Assembly (NCBI GenBank): GCA_021904315.1
Contig: CM038918.1
Coordinates: forward strand, 12,973,349 to 13,037,348
Reading direction: 5' to 3'
Length of the DNA stretch: 64,000 bases
Source of the DNA: Sphagnum magellanicum
Lineage: Eukaryota; Streptophyta; Sphagnopsida; Sphagnales; Sphagnaceae
Part shown: piece by piece, positions 48,001-60,020 of the stretch
How the letters are laid out: each line of letters opens with the position of its first letter
How positions within the stretch are numbered: position 1 is the first letter of the stretch
The notes under the pieces: generated by a model
What the model was told of the DNA's origin: nothing
Databases searched by the model: none
What the model saw: the letters and a program-made list of their open reading frames with translations, nothing else
Made by a program: the position numbers and the translations under genes

Positions 48001-50899
48001 AAGGTTGCATCAATTGCACCTTTTCCCATCATTTGTTTTTTTGCAAACTAGCAACCCAACAATTTTTTTGATCCAACATAAATATGCTTCATTGAAGATT
48101 TGGTGTTGTTTGTTGCAAAAGGATATAAGGCTTTGTTTATGATGGAATGTCATTGGTTGTGACACTTGGTCACATGACAAAATGTTAAGGTTCCTTACAC
48201 TTCTCAAAAACTTGTCAAATGACACATGCCTTTCATGCTTACTACAACTTGACATATGACCATAAACTATGAACATTTTCCACCTTTGGTTACACTTTGG
48301 GTCTTGTCAAATGATTTGTTCATGAGTATGGCTAAAAGCTTTAAAATTCACAAAGGTTGTGGTCAACTAGCATATCCCTTTATGATGTAAAACAACAAAC
48401 ATCGAATTTTTGTATTGGAATACATTGCCAAAAAACCACATTAAGAACATCAACATCCCAAATCTTATAACACTAATTGATGCAATTTATCATATTATTA
48501 GGACAATCTAGAATTGTGACATTTGGGGCACAAGTGCATTGAGGAAGAATGGTTACTTAAAAGTTCATAAATGTTTCGAAGCAACAACCACTTCAAGAAT
48601 GGTCATATGACATAGAAGAAACTAATTTTGTGCTAGCATGAAGTTCATGAAATGTAAGTTTTGTCATTGCTAAGAATAATTCAGTCAACAATAATATCTA
48701 TATTGCTCCATTTAAGGCACCACCAAAGTCAATTTTACAAGCCAAATTGTAGCAAAAGCATCTATTGCATTTCATGCTTTCAATAGCCCTTGTTAGTTAC
48801 CAATGGAAACCACCATTTCACTATCTTGCGAATGTCTCACTGCATTACTTGCTTCCAAGTTCACAATTAAGGAGGAGCCATCAAGGTTTGAAAACTAATC
48901 TCCATGTATCAATCTATCATGCATTTGCTTAGTTTATAGCAAGATAGAATATATGAGTTTTGGCTTGTTTGACTTCATATTGCATGTAAAAGTAGGAAAC
49001 AAGATCTGCAAACAACATCCATGGTACACAAGTTCTTGCTTTCAAGGTTTTTAGGCAACGTGTAAAGGTGACAGGTGTGAGACACAAGTTGTGTAAATCT
49101 TTCAAGAGCTGAAACATATCCAAATATCCACTGGATCCCACCCACCTATCCATCCACTCCTTGTGCTATTAACAAGGGTGATGGGCACTGTTGCTCAATT
49201 GGACCCTAGACTGCAATCCAGACAACAGTACCATGTGTGCAATTTATCAGTACTGTCATGGCTAGGCAAACTTCATTCCAGTATCAAATCGGTGGATAGG
49301 AGGAATTGTTGATTGCAGTGTATACTGTCCAGAGGCCTTAGGAGGTTGGTGCTGTACAGATGCCCCTACACCCTCTGCAGTGTGAGCAACACAGCAGGAC
49401 TCTATGAAAATCGGTAAGCTGTCAAAATGGCTTATTGCAGTGTAAAATGTGATGTGATGTTGATCCTGCAGCTAAGAGTATCACTGCTTTAAGTCATCCT
49501 GTGCAGGACCCAGCCATAGTAAATTTAACTGCAAGCAGAAAATCAATCTCTTGGACTATGCCTCCAGCTTTTATCCTCCTCCTCATTTTGAACCAACAGC
49601 AATGTAAACATGGCAGAACAATGCATTCAGATGGTTTTCCTCCAAAATTGCAGAGGCCACATGTTCCCCACTCTGCTTCCAAACCATCCAGTTAACTCCT
49701 GTGAACAAACAAGATAATTGCAAACACAAACCTCACTGCTTTTCAATGTCCCATCTTTGGTATGTGGCCAAAACCCTAATCTGACTCTTAATGAGAAGAT
49801 GTGCAGTAAATGCAGGTTTGCCTTTAAAGGACTGTTATCAAGTTCAATTTGTACGGGCTGCATTGCATAGCTGTGGACTGTGGACCTTGAAGTCACTGTC
49901 AACATGAAACTCAACCACATAAGTAAACTGGCTTATAATATGCCAAGCCTTTTAAGAGATCCACCAGAATAGCAGCATTAGGAGAGAGGTCCAGACTAGC
50001 ACCACTCAATGTTGCCCTGTGAGAATTATTCTCTTCAAGACATGGTATAACTCCACTGCTTTAACTAGTTCTTCAAACTAATAGTCAGCTAAGAATGCCA
50101 ATTCCTCTTCTCACGATCACTGCATGTATGACCATATATGTGATGCCATGCATCTCAATATACATGACATCAAAAGATTACTTGTGCCTGCCAATGTTTG
50201 GCTCATATGCTTCAGTTTTACCCACTTTGTAAGACCAGTTTTTGCATCGTTCCATAAGCAATGGATCTCCAGTTCAGACGAGCAGAGTTAAGCTGCGCCT
50301 GCAGTTTCCCTGCACCATAGTGTAACACTCCATAGGACATATCATAAGTACTGAGAATTTCTCATAACTAATGATTTAAGTAAAGCTGAAAAGAAATGAG
50401 AGAGTACCTGATAAGAAGGATACGGATATTTTAGATCTGACAATATAAACCAAACAGGTGGAAGAAAAGAACCTCAACCCTAAAGAAATGAGAAAACCAG
50501 ATCACAAAACAAAATTCGAGTGGTTTCAATGACAATGATGGTCAAATGCATGGCTCAGGGACCTTCAATAGGTGCAGCATTGACCACGCACATCACCCCC
50601 ACTCCCTTCTCACAGTTCATGGCAATAGGTGTAGATTAATGTAAATTGATGTCAAATATAACCAATGTACTGAGTTTCTGTCACAGCACTGGCAATAACA
50701 GGAAAATACAGCTACAATGCTGGCTAGCTCAACAGATCTCAAGAGAGAAAGGGAAGACAAAAACAATCCTAATAAGGAAGAGGAACAGCAAAGCCAAAGA
50801 GATAGAGAAAGGTGAAAAGGCAATGGAAGGAAAAACCCAAAAAAAGAAAAGGAATCAGAGAGAAGAAATAAGAGTATTGAGAAAGAGAACATTAGTGGG
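48001..50899. other. Gene-free stretch between LINE and reverse-transcriptase relic
   Basis: AT-rich to about 49.1 kb, then of the more balanced composition seen around genes. No coding region, RNA gene or mobile element could be recognised. Confidence 0.5.
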
Positions 50900-52250
50900 C
50901 TCAGAAAAGCTCCCCATTTATGATTAAGAAGCCCTGCAACTATCATTTTGAAGATTCCAAAGGCAGAAAGTTCAAACAGAATTTTTCTCTTGTTAAGAAA
51001 ACCTCTGGATCAATTTAAAAGAAACTTTGAAGAGGAAACCTTATTCTTCCACAGACCAATTAAGCTCAACATTTGAGCTAGGAAGATCCTGTTGGGATCC
51101 ATAAGGCCTTCAGAACTTTTAAATTGACAATTGAATACTACAAATTTAAAAGAATTTGAATTATTGAAATCCGCATGAGGCATATATATCGTGTTAATAC
51201 CTGCATATTTTGGTTGGGAATTGTTCTTTAATAATCTCAATGGTTTAGCCCATTAAATTGCTAAATCCATTAAATTGTAAGAGAAGTCATCAGAGTAAAA
51301 TGAAGCTCACTAAATAATTTAGGGTACACGCCATCATCAAAAGAGTCTTTATCTAGATACATGAAATTGGAGAAATCAAGGTTATCAGGAACAAATAGAT
51401 TGTCTATGAACATTCTTATTGAGGATATCTTACAAAGAAAAACTGGACACAGACTTTAACAAGATGATCCAATAAATCAAACTCATGTGAGAAGAGGGAG
51501 AATAGCTAAAAAGGTTAACACAACTTGGACCCCAAGGATACCAATTGCTTAACATTGACTGACCAAATCGACAAGTTATCTAACAGGAATTCTAGCCAAG
51601 AAGATGAAACTGCAGCATTTGCTACCTTGAGAAGCAATGAAAAGACTCCATAGACCTAAACTTGACCTTATTCTTCAACCAAACAGATTTGAAGTTAAGG
51701 GCTGCGTGCTGAACCCACAAAAAATTCAAATGAAATACTTTACCAACTAGAACTGTCATTCCAGCTTTCAAATCTGATGGGTTGATCTTGGTATAAAGAG
51801 TCAAGAAATCAAAAGACTGCAACAACAGGGGAGGAGATTTGTCACTTTTGAGAGATCTACGAGTTTGACGATTTGAACTACTGCCCAGTAGCATTCAAGA
51901 ACCCAGCTATTATCAGGAGGGACATCACCCACAAGGAATCACCACAGGCAGGATAGATTTATAAAACAGCACAGCCATTTAGAAAGCATTAATGACTTGA
52001 GGTTTCAAGGGTTTTTGTGGAACTTCCAAGCCACACAGAGAGAAGAGGACAATGAGGGCCGCACTTTCCTTTAGACTTCTTCTCAGCACTTAAAGAACTA
52101 CAAAGACTTAACAATTCAGATCTAACAAAGACTTTACATAATTGCCATCAAGAAATTTAATCTCATTCAAAACTGAGGCAATGTTATGCTTCTTACAGAC
52201 AAACACAAATTTATTACTATATTAGACCATATAGGTAATTAAGAAAGAGT
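50900..52250 (-). mobile_element. Decayed reverse transcriptase, Penelope-like appearance
   Basis: On the minus strand, remnants follow in order from high to low coordinate. NKFVFVCKKHNIASVLNEI is near 52.2 kb. SFDFLTLYTKI, NPSDLKAGMTVL and GKVFHL lie at about 51.7-51.8 kb. EFDLLDHL is followed by IRMFIDNLFVPD and NFMYLDKDSF at about 51.33-51.41 kb. QPKYAGINTIYMPHADFN is at about 51.2 kb, and RGFLNKRKILFELSAFGIF at about 50.95-51.0 kb. The DF.TLYT motif and overall order suit Penelope-like reverse transcriptases of plants. The catalytic DD pair reads DN and several stops intervene, so it is inactive. No GIY-YIG endonuclease was found. Confidence 0.72.
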
Positions 52251-53294
52251 GTTGGAATTATTTCAGGTGATTGGAATCAACACAAAAAGGGAGGAGACCA
52301 ATATCTTCTAAGAATTGAAGGAAGACACTCCATGACTGAATGGAGGTTCAGAATAGAACATAGCCATATCTTATTGATGTGAGAGGGAACAAGGACAAAT
52401 AAGGAGATTCCTACCTAAAAACTGAAATTTAGAGGGGTTGGGATTATACAAAGGATGATAAATGAGTGGACTCAGGACTTTGATAAGTTGGAAAATGTGG
52501 TCAACTTAAATATATAACTTAAGAGGCAGAAGTTCATTCAAAGTGGTCCTACCATTTGGCAAGAAACCCAGAAGGGAACTTGCCTGTAGATTTGAGATTA
52601 GAGAGAAAACCTATCGTCTTTTGCAATCTCTACAGCCAATAGTTTTAAGGAAAGCAAGAAGCCATCCAGCAGTGAATAATAAAGGAAGGAATATCTATCT
52701 GTAGAGAAAGGCATAGGATATGTACAATGTTAACAAATAAGGAGGGATAGACAAACATGGTTAGAGAGAAACCTACTTCCTCTATCAACACAGAAAAATA
52801 AACCTTCAGTCAAACTGCGAAGAAACTATCAGATTGCAATACTTGCCAATCTTGTGTGAATCATGCTAATTGTGTGTGACTGTGGCCTTCTACAAGCCAA
52901 GGGATTTAGACATAAACTCTGATCTTTAAAACCACCCTCAAAGTAATATCACCAATCTACACCCATCTACTTGATCCTAACAAGCTGCAACATCAAGAAA
53001 TCAAGAGAAGAAACAACTAATCTTCTTGGAGTTACACCATTCATGGATGCACTTCACACAAAAAATGTTCTATTGTATGGATAATCAGCACTTTTTTCTT
53101 TTTCACATGTCCCATGCACTCATGCACAGCCAGTGCAAACCACAGCAACATCCGTGAACTGATACCCACTTCATATGAGAGTTTTAACAAGGGTATCTCC
53201 TTTACAACAATGCTAGTACTATACACAAAAACAAGGTGCAGAGTGTTTGGTGAATTACCTTGTTATCTCCAAACTCATTATAATCAGATCGCAA
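52251..53294 (-). other. Downstream flank of the ACR11-like gene
   Basis: Balanced composition and no coding exon. The part adjoining 53295 should hold the 3' untranslated region. The part near 52.3-52.6 kb may be further decayed sequence of the adjacent reverse-transcriptase element. Confidence 0.45.
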
Positions 53295-56200
53295 TCAATA
53301 GCTGTCCTCCTCAGTCTCTGGTCTCCGGAGATAGTATCGCAGAGAGTTTGTCAACACCTACAGTGGACAGTTAACTCCTGTCATGACATGCAAGGAAAGA
53401 ATACTGCTATCTGACATCATTTAAGTTTTTCTTACAAAATTTGCCACCTTTCATACAAAATACTCTGGAGAATGGTTTGGCCAGGCACAGCAGGTCAACC
53501 AACCTCCTCCAGTGATGGGCTTAGAGCTTCCCCGTGATATGTCACCCAAAACTTATCCTTGGCCACAAGTCCCTGTCACAACAGCCCAACCGACCGACCC
53601 CGGTGTTCAGGACCATGTCACCATTACCCTGCTTTGTTGACTGACTACTGCATACATAGTCACAGACCCTCATTATATGGCAGCCCGGACCACTACACAA
53701 AGTGCTTAAGCTGTGCAAACAGAAGAGATCAGCTTGATCTTCAATTCAAATACCCTTGAAGACCACCTCTGTGAATTGGAAAAGATATTCCTATGCCAGC
53801 TAGGAGAGATTCAAGTGTGTACACCTTCACATTCTAATTCAGGGGAGTTCCAATGTGACAAGGATCAGTTCATTGAAAGATCAGTTCCAGCCAATTCCAA
53901 ACAAAAAATGACAAGCATGAGTTTGGTTACAACATTGTGAGTGTCACTCACAAATCAATCTATGAGATTGCAGAGAAGACTCTACAACACACTCTATGGC
54001 TACGCAACAAGAATGAATGTTGTCATATCCTTGTCAGTGTAGACTACAAAGTATAAGACTATCACCTTCATCATGCATGGCAGTGACTAGCTGCCATTAC
54101 ACTGACTTCATCAGCTCCTGACAGTGGGTGTACATAAGTGTAATAATCTACTCAAAAGTTTGTTCATGATGGTATGAGACTCAGACATCATGAGGCTCAA
54201 GATGTATAGGTAATCTAAAAAATCAGTCATATCCACATTCAAGCTGTGCAACAAGCTGATGAGCAAAAGCTTAAGGCGTAGAGAAGTCTTCACATATGGT
54301 AGGGGTTAGGGCCTCTGCACCCTGAACATTAAGCACAACACTGGTATCTGCTCATCATGAATGGCAGTGACTAGCTGCTATTACATCCCACTATTACATC
54401 AGCCCAACTGTGCCTGCCCAAAACTAAGTTCAAACAATTGTACAAAAAAATTGCAGGGGGCTCTCCACAAACATAACCTGATTTGCAATTATATGATGGT
54501 CCACAAGCATCACGAGATTAGAAAAGGAGGGAGGAGTCTTACCTGAGTATCAATCTCTGCTGATTCTACATAAACACTACTGTCTGAAATAACCTTCATG
54601 ATCTCCAGCAACAAGCCTGGTCTATCTGCTGTCTCCACTGACAACAAGCTGTACACCATTGATATGCACCCACAAAAACAAGGACAATTTTCAATGTTCA
54701 AGCTCTTGAAGGTCCAGAACCAAACAGAAGTGATGTGGCATTGCTACTGGCACAAACTCTGAAAAAAAGACACTAGAGAAGGGATTTCATTGAGATGCAC
54801 TTAACCTTCGAGAACCATCACGAACAACACTGATGTGTGTTGCCACATCAACATCAAGCTGCACAACATCCAAAGCACTCTGGATTAGTCTGAGAGCTAT
54901 CTGGTCCTGTCCATATAATCACAGCTAAATACTGGCAGCAGCTGCTCCAAGACAACCCTACTAGGATCAAAATTGTTGCACAGATCCTGAACTGCATACA
55001 CGTGGAATTTGTCAAATAATTTTCTCATATGAACCTCTCACCCTTCACCAAAATCAAAGAAGTGGGCCTTTTTAGACAACCATAGAGATATGGCTCTTAC
55101 ACCTGTACAACAAAATTCCAGTTCCAGCCAGGACATGCTACATAACCTTAGGCAGTTATTGCATCTAAGAAAAAGCAATAGACTGTGTGCCATCAACTGA
55201 AAAATGTAGCCAATGTAGCCAATAAGAGGATGAGAAATACACCTTCTTTGCTGGGGGTTTGATACCAAAAGCCTCTCCCAGTGCCAACTGTTCACTAGAT
55301 TCCTGCAATTAAAAAATTGCAGGTATCAACTGCATAAGACCACTGTCAAATAAACATTTTACAATACTTGATGCTGCAAGGACAACCCGAATGCCCATGC
55401 AAGTGCTATGACTGTATGTCTAATGCATGCTCCAAAATTGCACAATGAGAATTCAAACTGCAGCTATCAAGGTGTAATAAAGAACTGAATCAACTTTAAG
55501 GTTTTCTGATGGTCTATCTGAAGGCTCTCCAAGTTAACTAAATTTGCTAGATACCTCACATCACCAGATGAGATTCCAATTTTCAGTTCTGTTGATGGAC
55601 CAAAGTAACCAAATCCTTTCCCTCAAAGCATGCCTAGGCATTGGCATGAAAAAGACATACAGGATGGTATTCCAGCAGGTTGTGAATAATGGTAAGCCGA
55701 ATAAGTTCCAGCAGCTCTGGATTCTCCACTTTTTTATTGTTGTCCCTGAATTCACCAGAGACCATATTTTCATGCCAGCCTTCAAAAAGTGCGAGGAAAG
55801 GATAAGGACTTTGTAAAATATGCTTCCCTTCCAAAAAGAGGAATAATCTTTTTACTATTCAATTTCTAACTTCAATATATTCCAATTGCTTCCACAATGC
55901 CACCTACAAGTCTACAGGGTCAGTAACCCTTCAATCCTGTCAACATCACCCATGCAACCACTCAAAAAGCCTGATGTCATTGTTCCTCTGAATTTTCACA
56001 CTCCTGGTCCTGATCATGTGGAACAGATTGACCAATGTACTGGCAGTACAATTGCAACCCTAAGGATTGTCTACCAATGAGAGAGAGCTGAACCTGACAA
56101 ACAGTTGACTTTCAAAACATCAGGGTACTAGACCCAAGTTTGGCTCTAATCATTTCCACAACAGAACTATAAAAGAGGCAGAAATTGCAGAAAGGGTTTA

Positions 56201-58276
56201 GGCTTGCAAGATCATGTTCACTCACTAAAATTGATAGAGTTGTCCAATACATCTGCATATGACTCTTTTCAAATTCAAGAGGTGCACATAATGCTTACTT
56301 TTTTCCATCCAAACAAATTGAAACAACTAAGATAAATTCCATGACAGAGTTGCAAGGAGAGAAGGACAAAGTCCAGCATGATTCAGAACAACCAGGATAG
56401 AGTAGAGTGTGTACATGCGTGTGACCAGGAACCTCTTTTTCCGCAGGTTAGGGCCCTCTGTGGTGACAACCCCTCTAACAACATTGAGTCCCAAGTCCTT
56501 GAGTGCCTTCATCTGCAGGACTAGCTTCCATTATTAGTAAAAGTATTGCCCAGTTCAGAAATTAGCACCAAGAGAAAGAAAAAGGTATCAAACTGATTAT
56601 CCAGTCAACCATTTTGTGACCAAACACCACAGGTCATATCTACTGTTCAAATTGGCATTACTAGACAGCTCAAGTCTCAATTCTACAGCCATTGTGTGGC
56701 TCTGAACAAATAGGGTCAATGAACACAATCAGACGACTCACAGGGATCATGCACAAGAAAATCTTCCAAATTGACAAAGAGAGCATCCATTTGAAGCATT
56801 CTGAACTAAGATTGTTTACATGATCGCTCAGAGAGTCAAACACACCGTATCAAGGAGTGCACCTAGACGATCTCCAAAACACATCTCCACAATAGTTGCA
56901 TCCGGATCTGAGTGCTCATCAATATGAACAGTGGGCTTTGGCTCTTCGTCCTCCTTAGTTTCACTAAGCTGCAAGAGGAATTTTTTTTTCCTACGCTATT
57001 AGGTCAAAACTGATATAGGACAAGGAGGTCCACAACTCTGTCAGGTTATGAAAGTCAAAGCCCAGTCATGTAAACAGAGTCTTATTGCACCTTAACCAAG
57101 AATAGCTTTGTCACTTTCTACACAGCCATAATGACATACCATAGCAGGCAATTACTGCACCCCCTGATATTGCAAAGTAATTCACAGATGAAATTTTTTG
57201 TGATGAGAAGCAAAGATATGGAACCCCCAAGTATCATAATTCAAATGAAATGGAAATGTCTGGTCAAGTGAGGAGGGGCATGACTTAGCCATCATACTGT
57301 GCTTGCACATACCGTAGTCAGGCTTGCTGCATCACTGGAGGCAAAGCACACCATCCTGTATACCACATAAATACACACCATACACAAAAAATTCCGTGAG
57401 TGAAGATTGATCATTAACAGAGGCATAGATAGCTGCAATCATTGATAAGATGTACAACAGGCATCGCATTCAACCTAATGAAGTTCCCCAAGGCTCCAAT
57501 TACTAAAATGGACATTGTAATCGAGCCTCTTTTCCTAGTTTCTCTTGGGACATGGGTCTGTCTTGTCGCGCAATAAGCAATGAAATGAAATCTCTTCAAT
57601 TCTGGATCATTAGATAGCCACTATGGTTCTTGTCACGAGAACGATCTTTCGCGCTTCGGACGGGAGAATACGTTCCGTCTAACCGGCTTCTTCGTCAGAT
57701 AGCAACCGACGACGAACCAAAGCGGGGGAAAAAAACGGTTTAACATCGACACAGTTGCAATGTGCCACACACAACATCTTGCATGACAATTTCACTAACG
57801 CATCCCCCCCACACCCGCCCCTCCACTTCAAAGATGACACTGTAGGCGTCACCGCTCGTCATCTAAATAAGCCCCGCCGGAACGGAACGGACACAATCCA
57901 ACGCATAACTGATTACTAAAACATCGCCATGTTCGTCCCTTCAAATGCAAAAGTTTCTCAAAAACTATCCAAAAAGACTCTACAAATAAATGCAACAGAC
58001 CAAGAACCACCAGAAGAAAAAACCCCGGAGATGGGGCTTTTTCCTAGACAAACAACTATGATTCAACGAGGAGGAGACAGATGGCACCACAAACCCCTGA
58101 GAAGAAGACGAAGAAGAAAAGCGACATAGCCGACGCTCCTGGAGGCTGAACGACGACGAGGTCTTGACCGCCACCACAAACGGCCGCGAAACCGGCTGCT
58201 TGGAAGACGAAAACGAAGAAGCAGCAACAAAGAGAGCAGTCGATTTTGACAGCGAACATGCAGTCACAGCAGCCAT
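53295..58276 (-). CDS. ACR11: Chloroplast double-ACT-domain protein, ACR11-like, ten exons
   Basis: ACR11 is a plastid regulatory protein that in Arabidopsis stimulates chloroplast glutamine synthetase. Exons, in coding order: 58276 to 58095 (or 58068), 57355-57313, 56968-56846, 56512-56415, 55745-55661, 55302-55243, 54858-54806, 54648-54543, 53572-53504, 53357-53295. All junctions are GT-AG with matching phases; about 293 residues (302 with the alternative first donor), against 290 in Arabidopsis. The N-terminus [16 protein letters not shown] is Ser-rich with few acids, a chloroplast transit peptide. ACT1 is at about 99-150 ([32 protein letters not shown]). The linker reads [18 protein letters not shown] and [20 protein letters not shown]2 is at about 216-290 ([46 protein letters not shown]). 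It ends [10 protein letters not shown], as in ACR11. The ATG at 58276 has G at -3 and +4. Its frame is open further upstream, but that extension is repeat-derived. The first-exon donor is not settled. Confidence 0.93.
54057..54330 (-). repeat. Intronic dispersed repeat, copy d
   Basis: In the 970-bp intron between the last-but-two and last-but-one exons of the ACR11-like gene. It begins GACTATCACCTTCATCATG and GGCAGTGACTAGCTGCCATT, then ACTTCATCAGCTCC, and ends near GGGGTTAGGGCCTCTGCACCC, so it shares both ends with copy a of the SPOC gene. Confidence 0.75.
54345..54440 (-). repeat. Intronic dispersed repeat, copy e (partial)
   Basis: It starts 15 bases after copy d with CTCATCATGAATGGCAGTGA and CTAGCTGCTATTACA, then TACATCAGCCC. 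It repeats the a-then-b head-to-tail arrangement seen in the SPOC gene intron. Confidence 0.65.
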
Positions 58277-58308
58277 GACGAAAATCTGAACACTACTTGG
58301 GAGGGAGT

Positions 58309-58388
58309 CGCAGCAGCAGCAGCAGTGGCAGCAGCTCCGCGCAATGAAGCTTTGGAAGCAGTAGCTGCAGCAGCAACAACAACAACAG
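58309..58388 (-). repeat. CAG/CAA trinucleotide repeats in the ACR11-like leader
   Basis: CAG-rich (58309-58335) and CAGCAGCAACAACAACAACA-type (58366-58387) repeats lie just upstream of the start codon. Read on the minus strand in the gene's frame they would give cysteine runs, which is why I treat this part as leader rather than protein. Confidence 0.8.
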
Positions 58389-58501
58389 GGCTGAGAAAGC
58401 AAAAGCTTCCCCAAATGTGCGACGCTCGTGGTGGCTGCTTCTTGGATGGTCCGGAGACCGTTTCCCCTTTGTGGATCGAAAGTGGGTGGAACTGAGCACT
58501 G

Positions 58502-58534
58502 AGCCCACTTAGCCCACTTAGCCCACTGAGCCCA
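58502..58534 (-). promoter_or_regulatory. Four TGGGCT (site II-type) boxes at exact 9-bp spacing
   Basis: AGCCCA occurs at 58502, 58511, 58520 and 58529, reading TGGGCT on the gene's strand, about 226-258 bases upstream of the ATG. TGGGCY is the plant site II element bound by TCP factors and common in promoters of genes for organelle and ribosomal proteins. The period of exactly nine arises from a short tandem repeat of AGCCCACTT. Function in this promoter is inference. Confidence 0.6.
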
Positions 58535-58559
58535 CATGTTCACTTTTAAACTCAAGGTG

Positions 58560-58870
58560 CTAATTAACGGTAACGTTTACTGGCATCCCCACCTAGTTTG
58601 GGTTGTTTGCCTACTGTGGAAAAAGTTCCAGTACCAGCGCCAAGTACGACGACAACCAAGTGTTCCACTTAATTCGTGGTGACAGAATTCCTTTTTACCT
58701 GGGCCAGTGTTCCCAGCAACGAATATCCCCATATATTTATTAACCGGTTCAGAGTTGAGACTTGAGAGATCTCATTGGTTGATTCTCACAAAAGGGAAAA
58801 TCTCCATATAGAATATTCTTAGCATTTTTGCTACTTTTTTTTTTTTGGCCTTTGCCCAAATAGTGGAATT

Positions 58871-58904
<34 letters not shown>

Positions 58905-59400
58905 CACCATCGCTGCCCTAGAGTCTTTTTCCCTTTTTTCGAATTTTTTTTTTTTTGAATTTCATGATAATGATGAATTTTTGGTGAAAACAAACGTTTT
59001 CACTGGTTTTTTCTTTTCTTTTCTTTTCTTCTTTTAATTAATGAATTTTTTTTACTTATCGCCAAAAAACAAGGGCGACTCATACAAATGAGTTTTTTTT
59101 TTTTTTGGTGATGTCTTTTCCCAACTTAGAGAGACCCAAAACAAGAAGAATACCAATGTGTCATAGGGCCCTTATTTTTCTGTTTCATATTAATTAGTTG
59201 GGGTTGCCTCACAAGTCCAACTTTTCTTTTTTTTATTGGGCAATGAGCCAATTTGATTGGCCCATCACAAAAAAAATTGAAACTATGGAGCCCCCCCAAA
59301 ATAGAAGATTCTATGGTAAGATAAAGTGCCTTCCTCTTGGCCCATTTATATAGGTGAGAAGGGGAGGACTTTGGGCAAAACATATGGGATTAAAGCCAGG
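58560..59400. other. Gene-free flank upstream of the ACR11-like gene
   Basis: Distal promoter side, grading into AT-rich sequence. It contains a 29-base poly-G run, a short TTTTC repeat near 59010-59030 and several T runs. No gene is seen. Confidence 0.5.
58873..58901 (+). repeat. Poly-G run, 29 bases
   Basis: An uninterrupted run of 29 G. It is the longest homopolymer of C or G in the window. Confidence 0.95.
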
Positions 59401-59407
59401 TGCTATT

Positions 59408-60020
59408 AGGAACACCCGTGGGGAACAGATTGGAAACCTGATGGGAACCAATTGGGAACTTTAAGGGAACTCATTGGGAACAAAGAAAACTGGAATTTTT
59501 AAAATAAAGAAGCCTGAGAATTTTTGTAAAAAAATTGTGATGAAAAAAATGTGGCCACATTTGGAATTCTTTTTACAAAAAATTAAATTTGGAGGCAGTT
59601 TGTTGTCATTTTTCTATTGTTTTGACAGATTTTGCTACAAAAATGGTTGACAATTAAAGGCAAATCTATCTTGGGGTGCTCACCACCTTTTATTAGTTGC
59701 TTGCTACGTCACAAAATTGGAAAAAAAAAAAAGGGCCCTGATCTAACCTAGTAAAAACCTACAAAAGTATTGAACAACCAAATAAGATCCCAAAATAGGG
59801 TTTGGTTTCTGAGGGTGGGTTGTTCCCAGAGGTCTGCCAAAAATGGTAGGCCTGAGGATGGGTTGTTCCCATAGGTCTTGGGGTCGGTTGGCCTAGTGCG
59901 TTCGCCGTTGATGCCTATTTTTTGGGAACAATCCAAAGTTCCCCTATTACCTTGATGCCTATTTTTTGGGAACAGTCCAAAGTTCGCCTATTACCTTGAT
60001 GCCTATTCTTTGGGAACAGC
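59408..60020 (+). repeat. GGGAAC-rich region with 44-bp tandem units
   Basis: GGGAAC recurs at about 59421, 59443, 59454, 59465 and 59476. Further on, GAGGRTGGGTTGTTCCC repeats at 59811 and 59854, and GATGCCTATTTTTTGGGAAC repeats at 59910, 59954 and 59998 (period 44). The two series look like inverted relatives of one unit, since GGGAACAAYCC occurs in both orientations. No frame is open through it. Confidence 0.8.

Noticed and set aside
57980..58555. A 191-residue minus-strand frame with runs of cysteine and WAKWAQ-like repeats
   Set aside because: The upstream part is translation of TGGGCT and CAG/CAA repeats in the leader. Only the part from the ATG at 58276 resembles a transit peptide and splices to the ACT exons.
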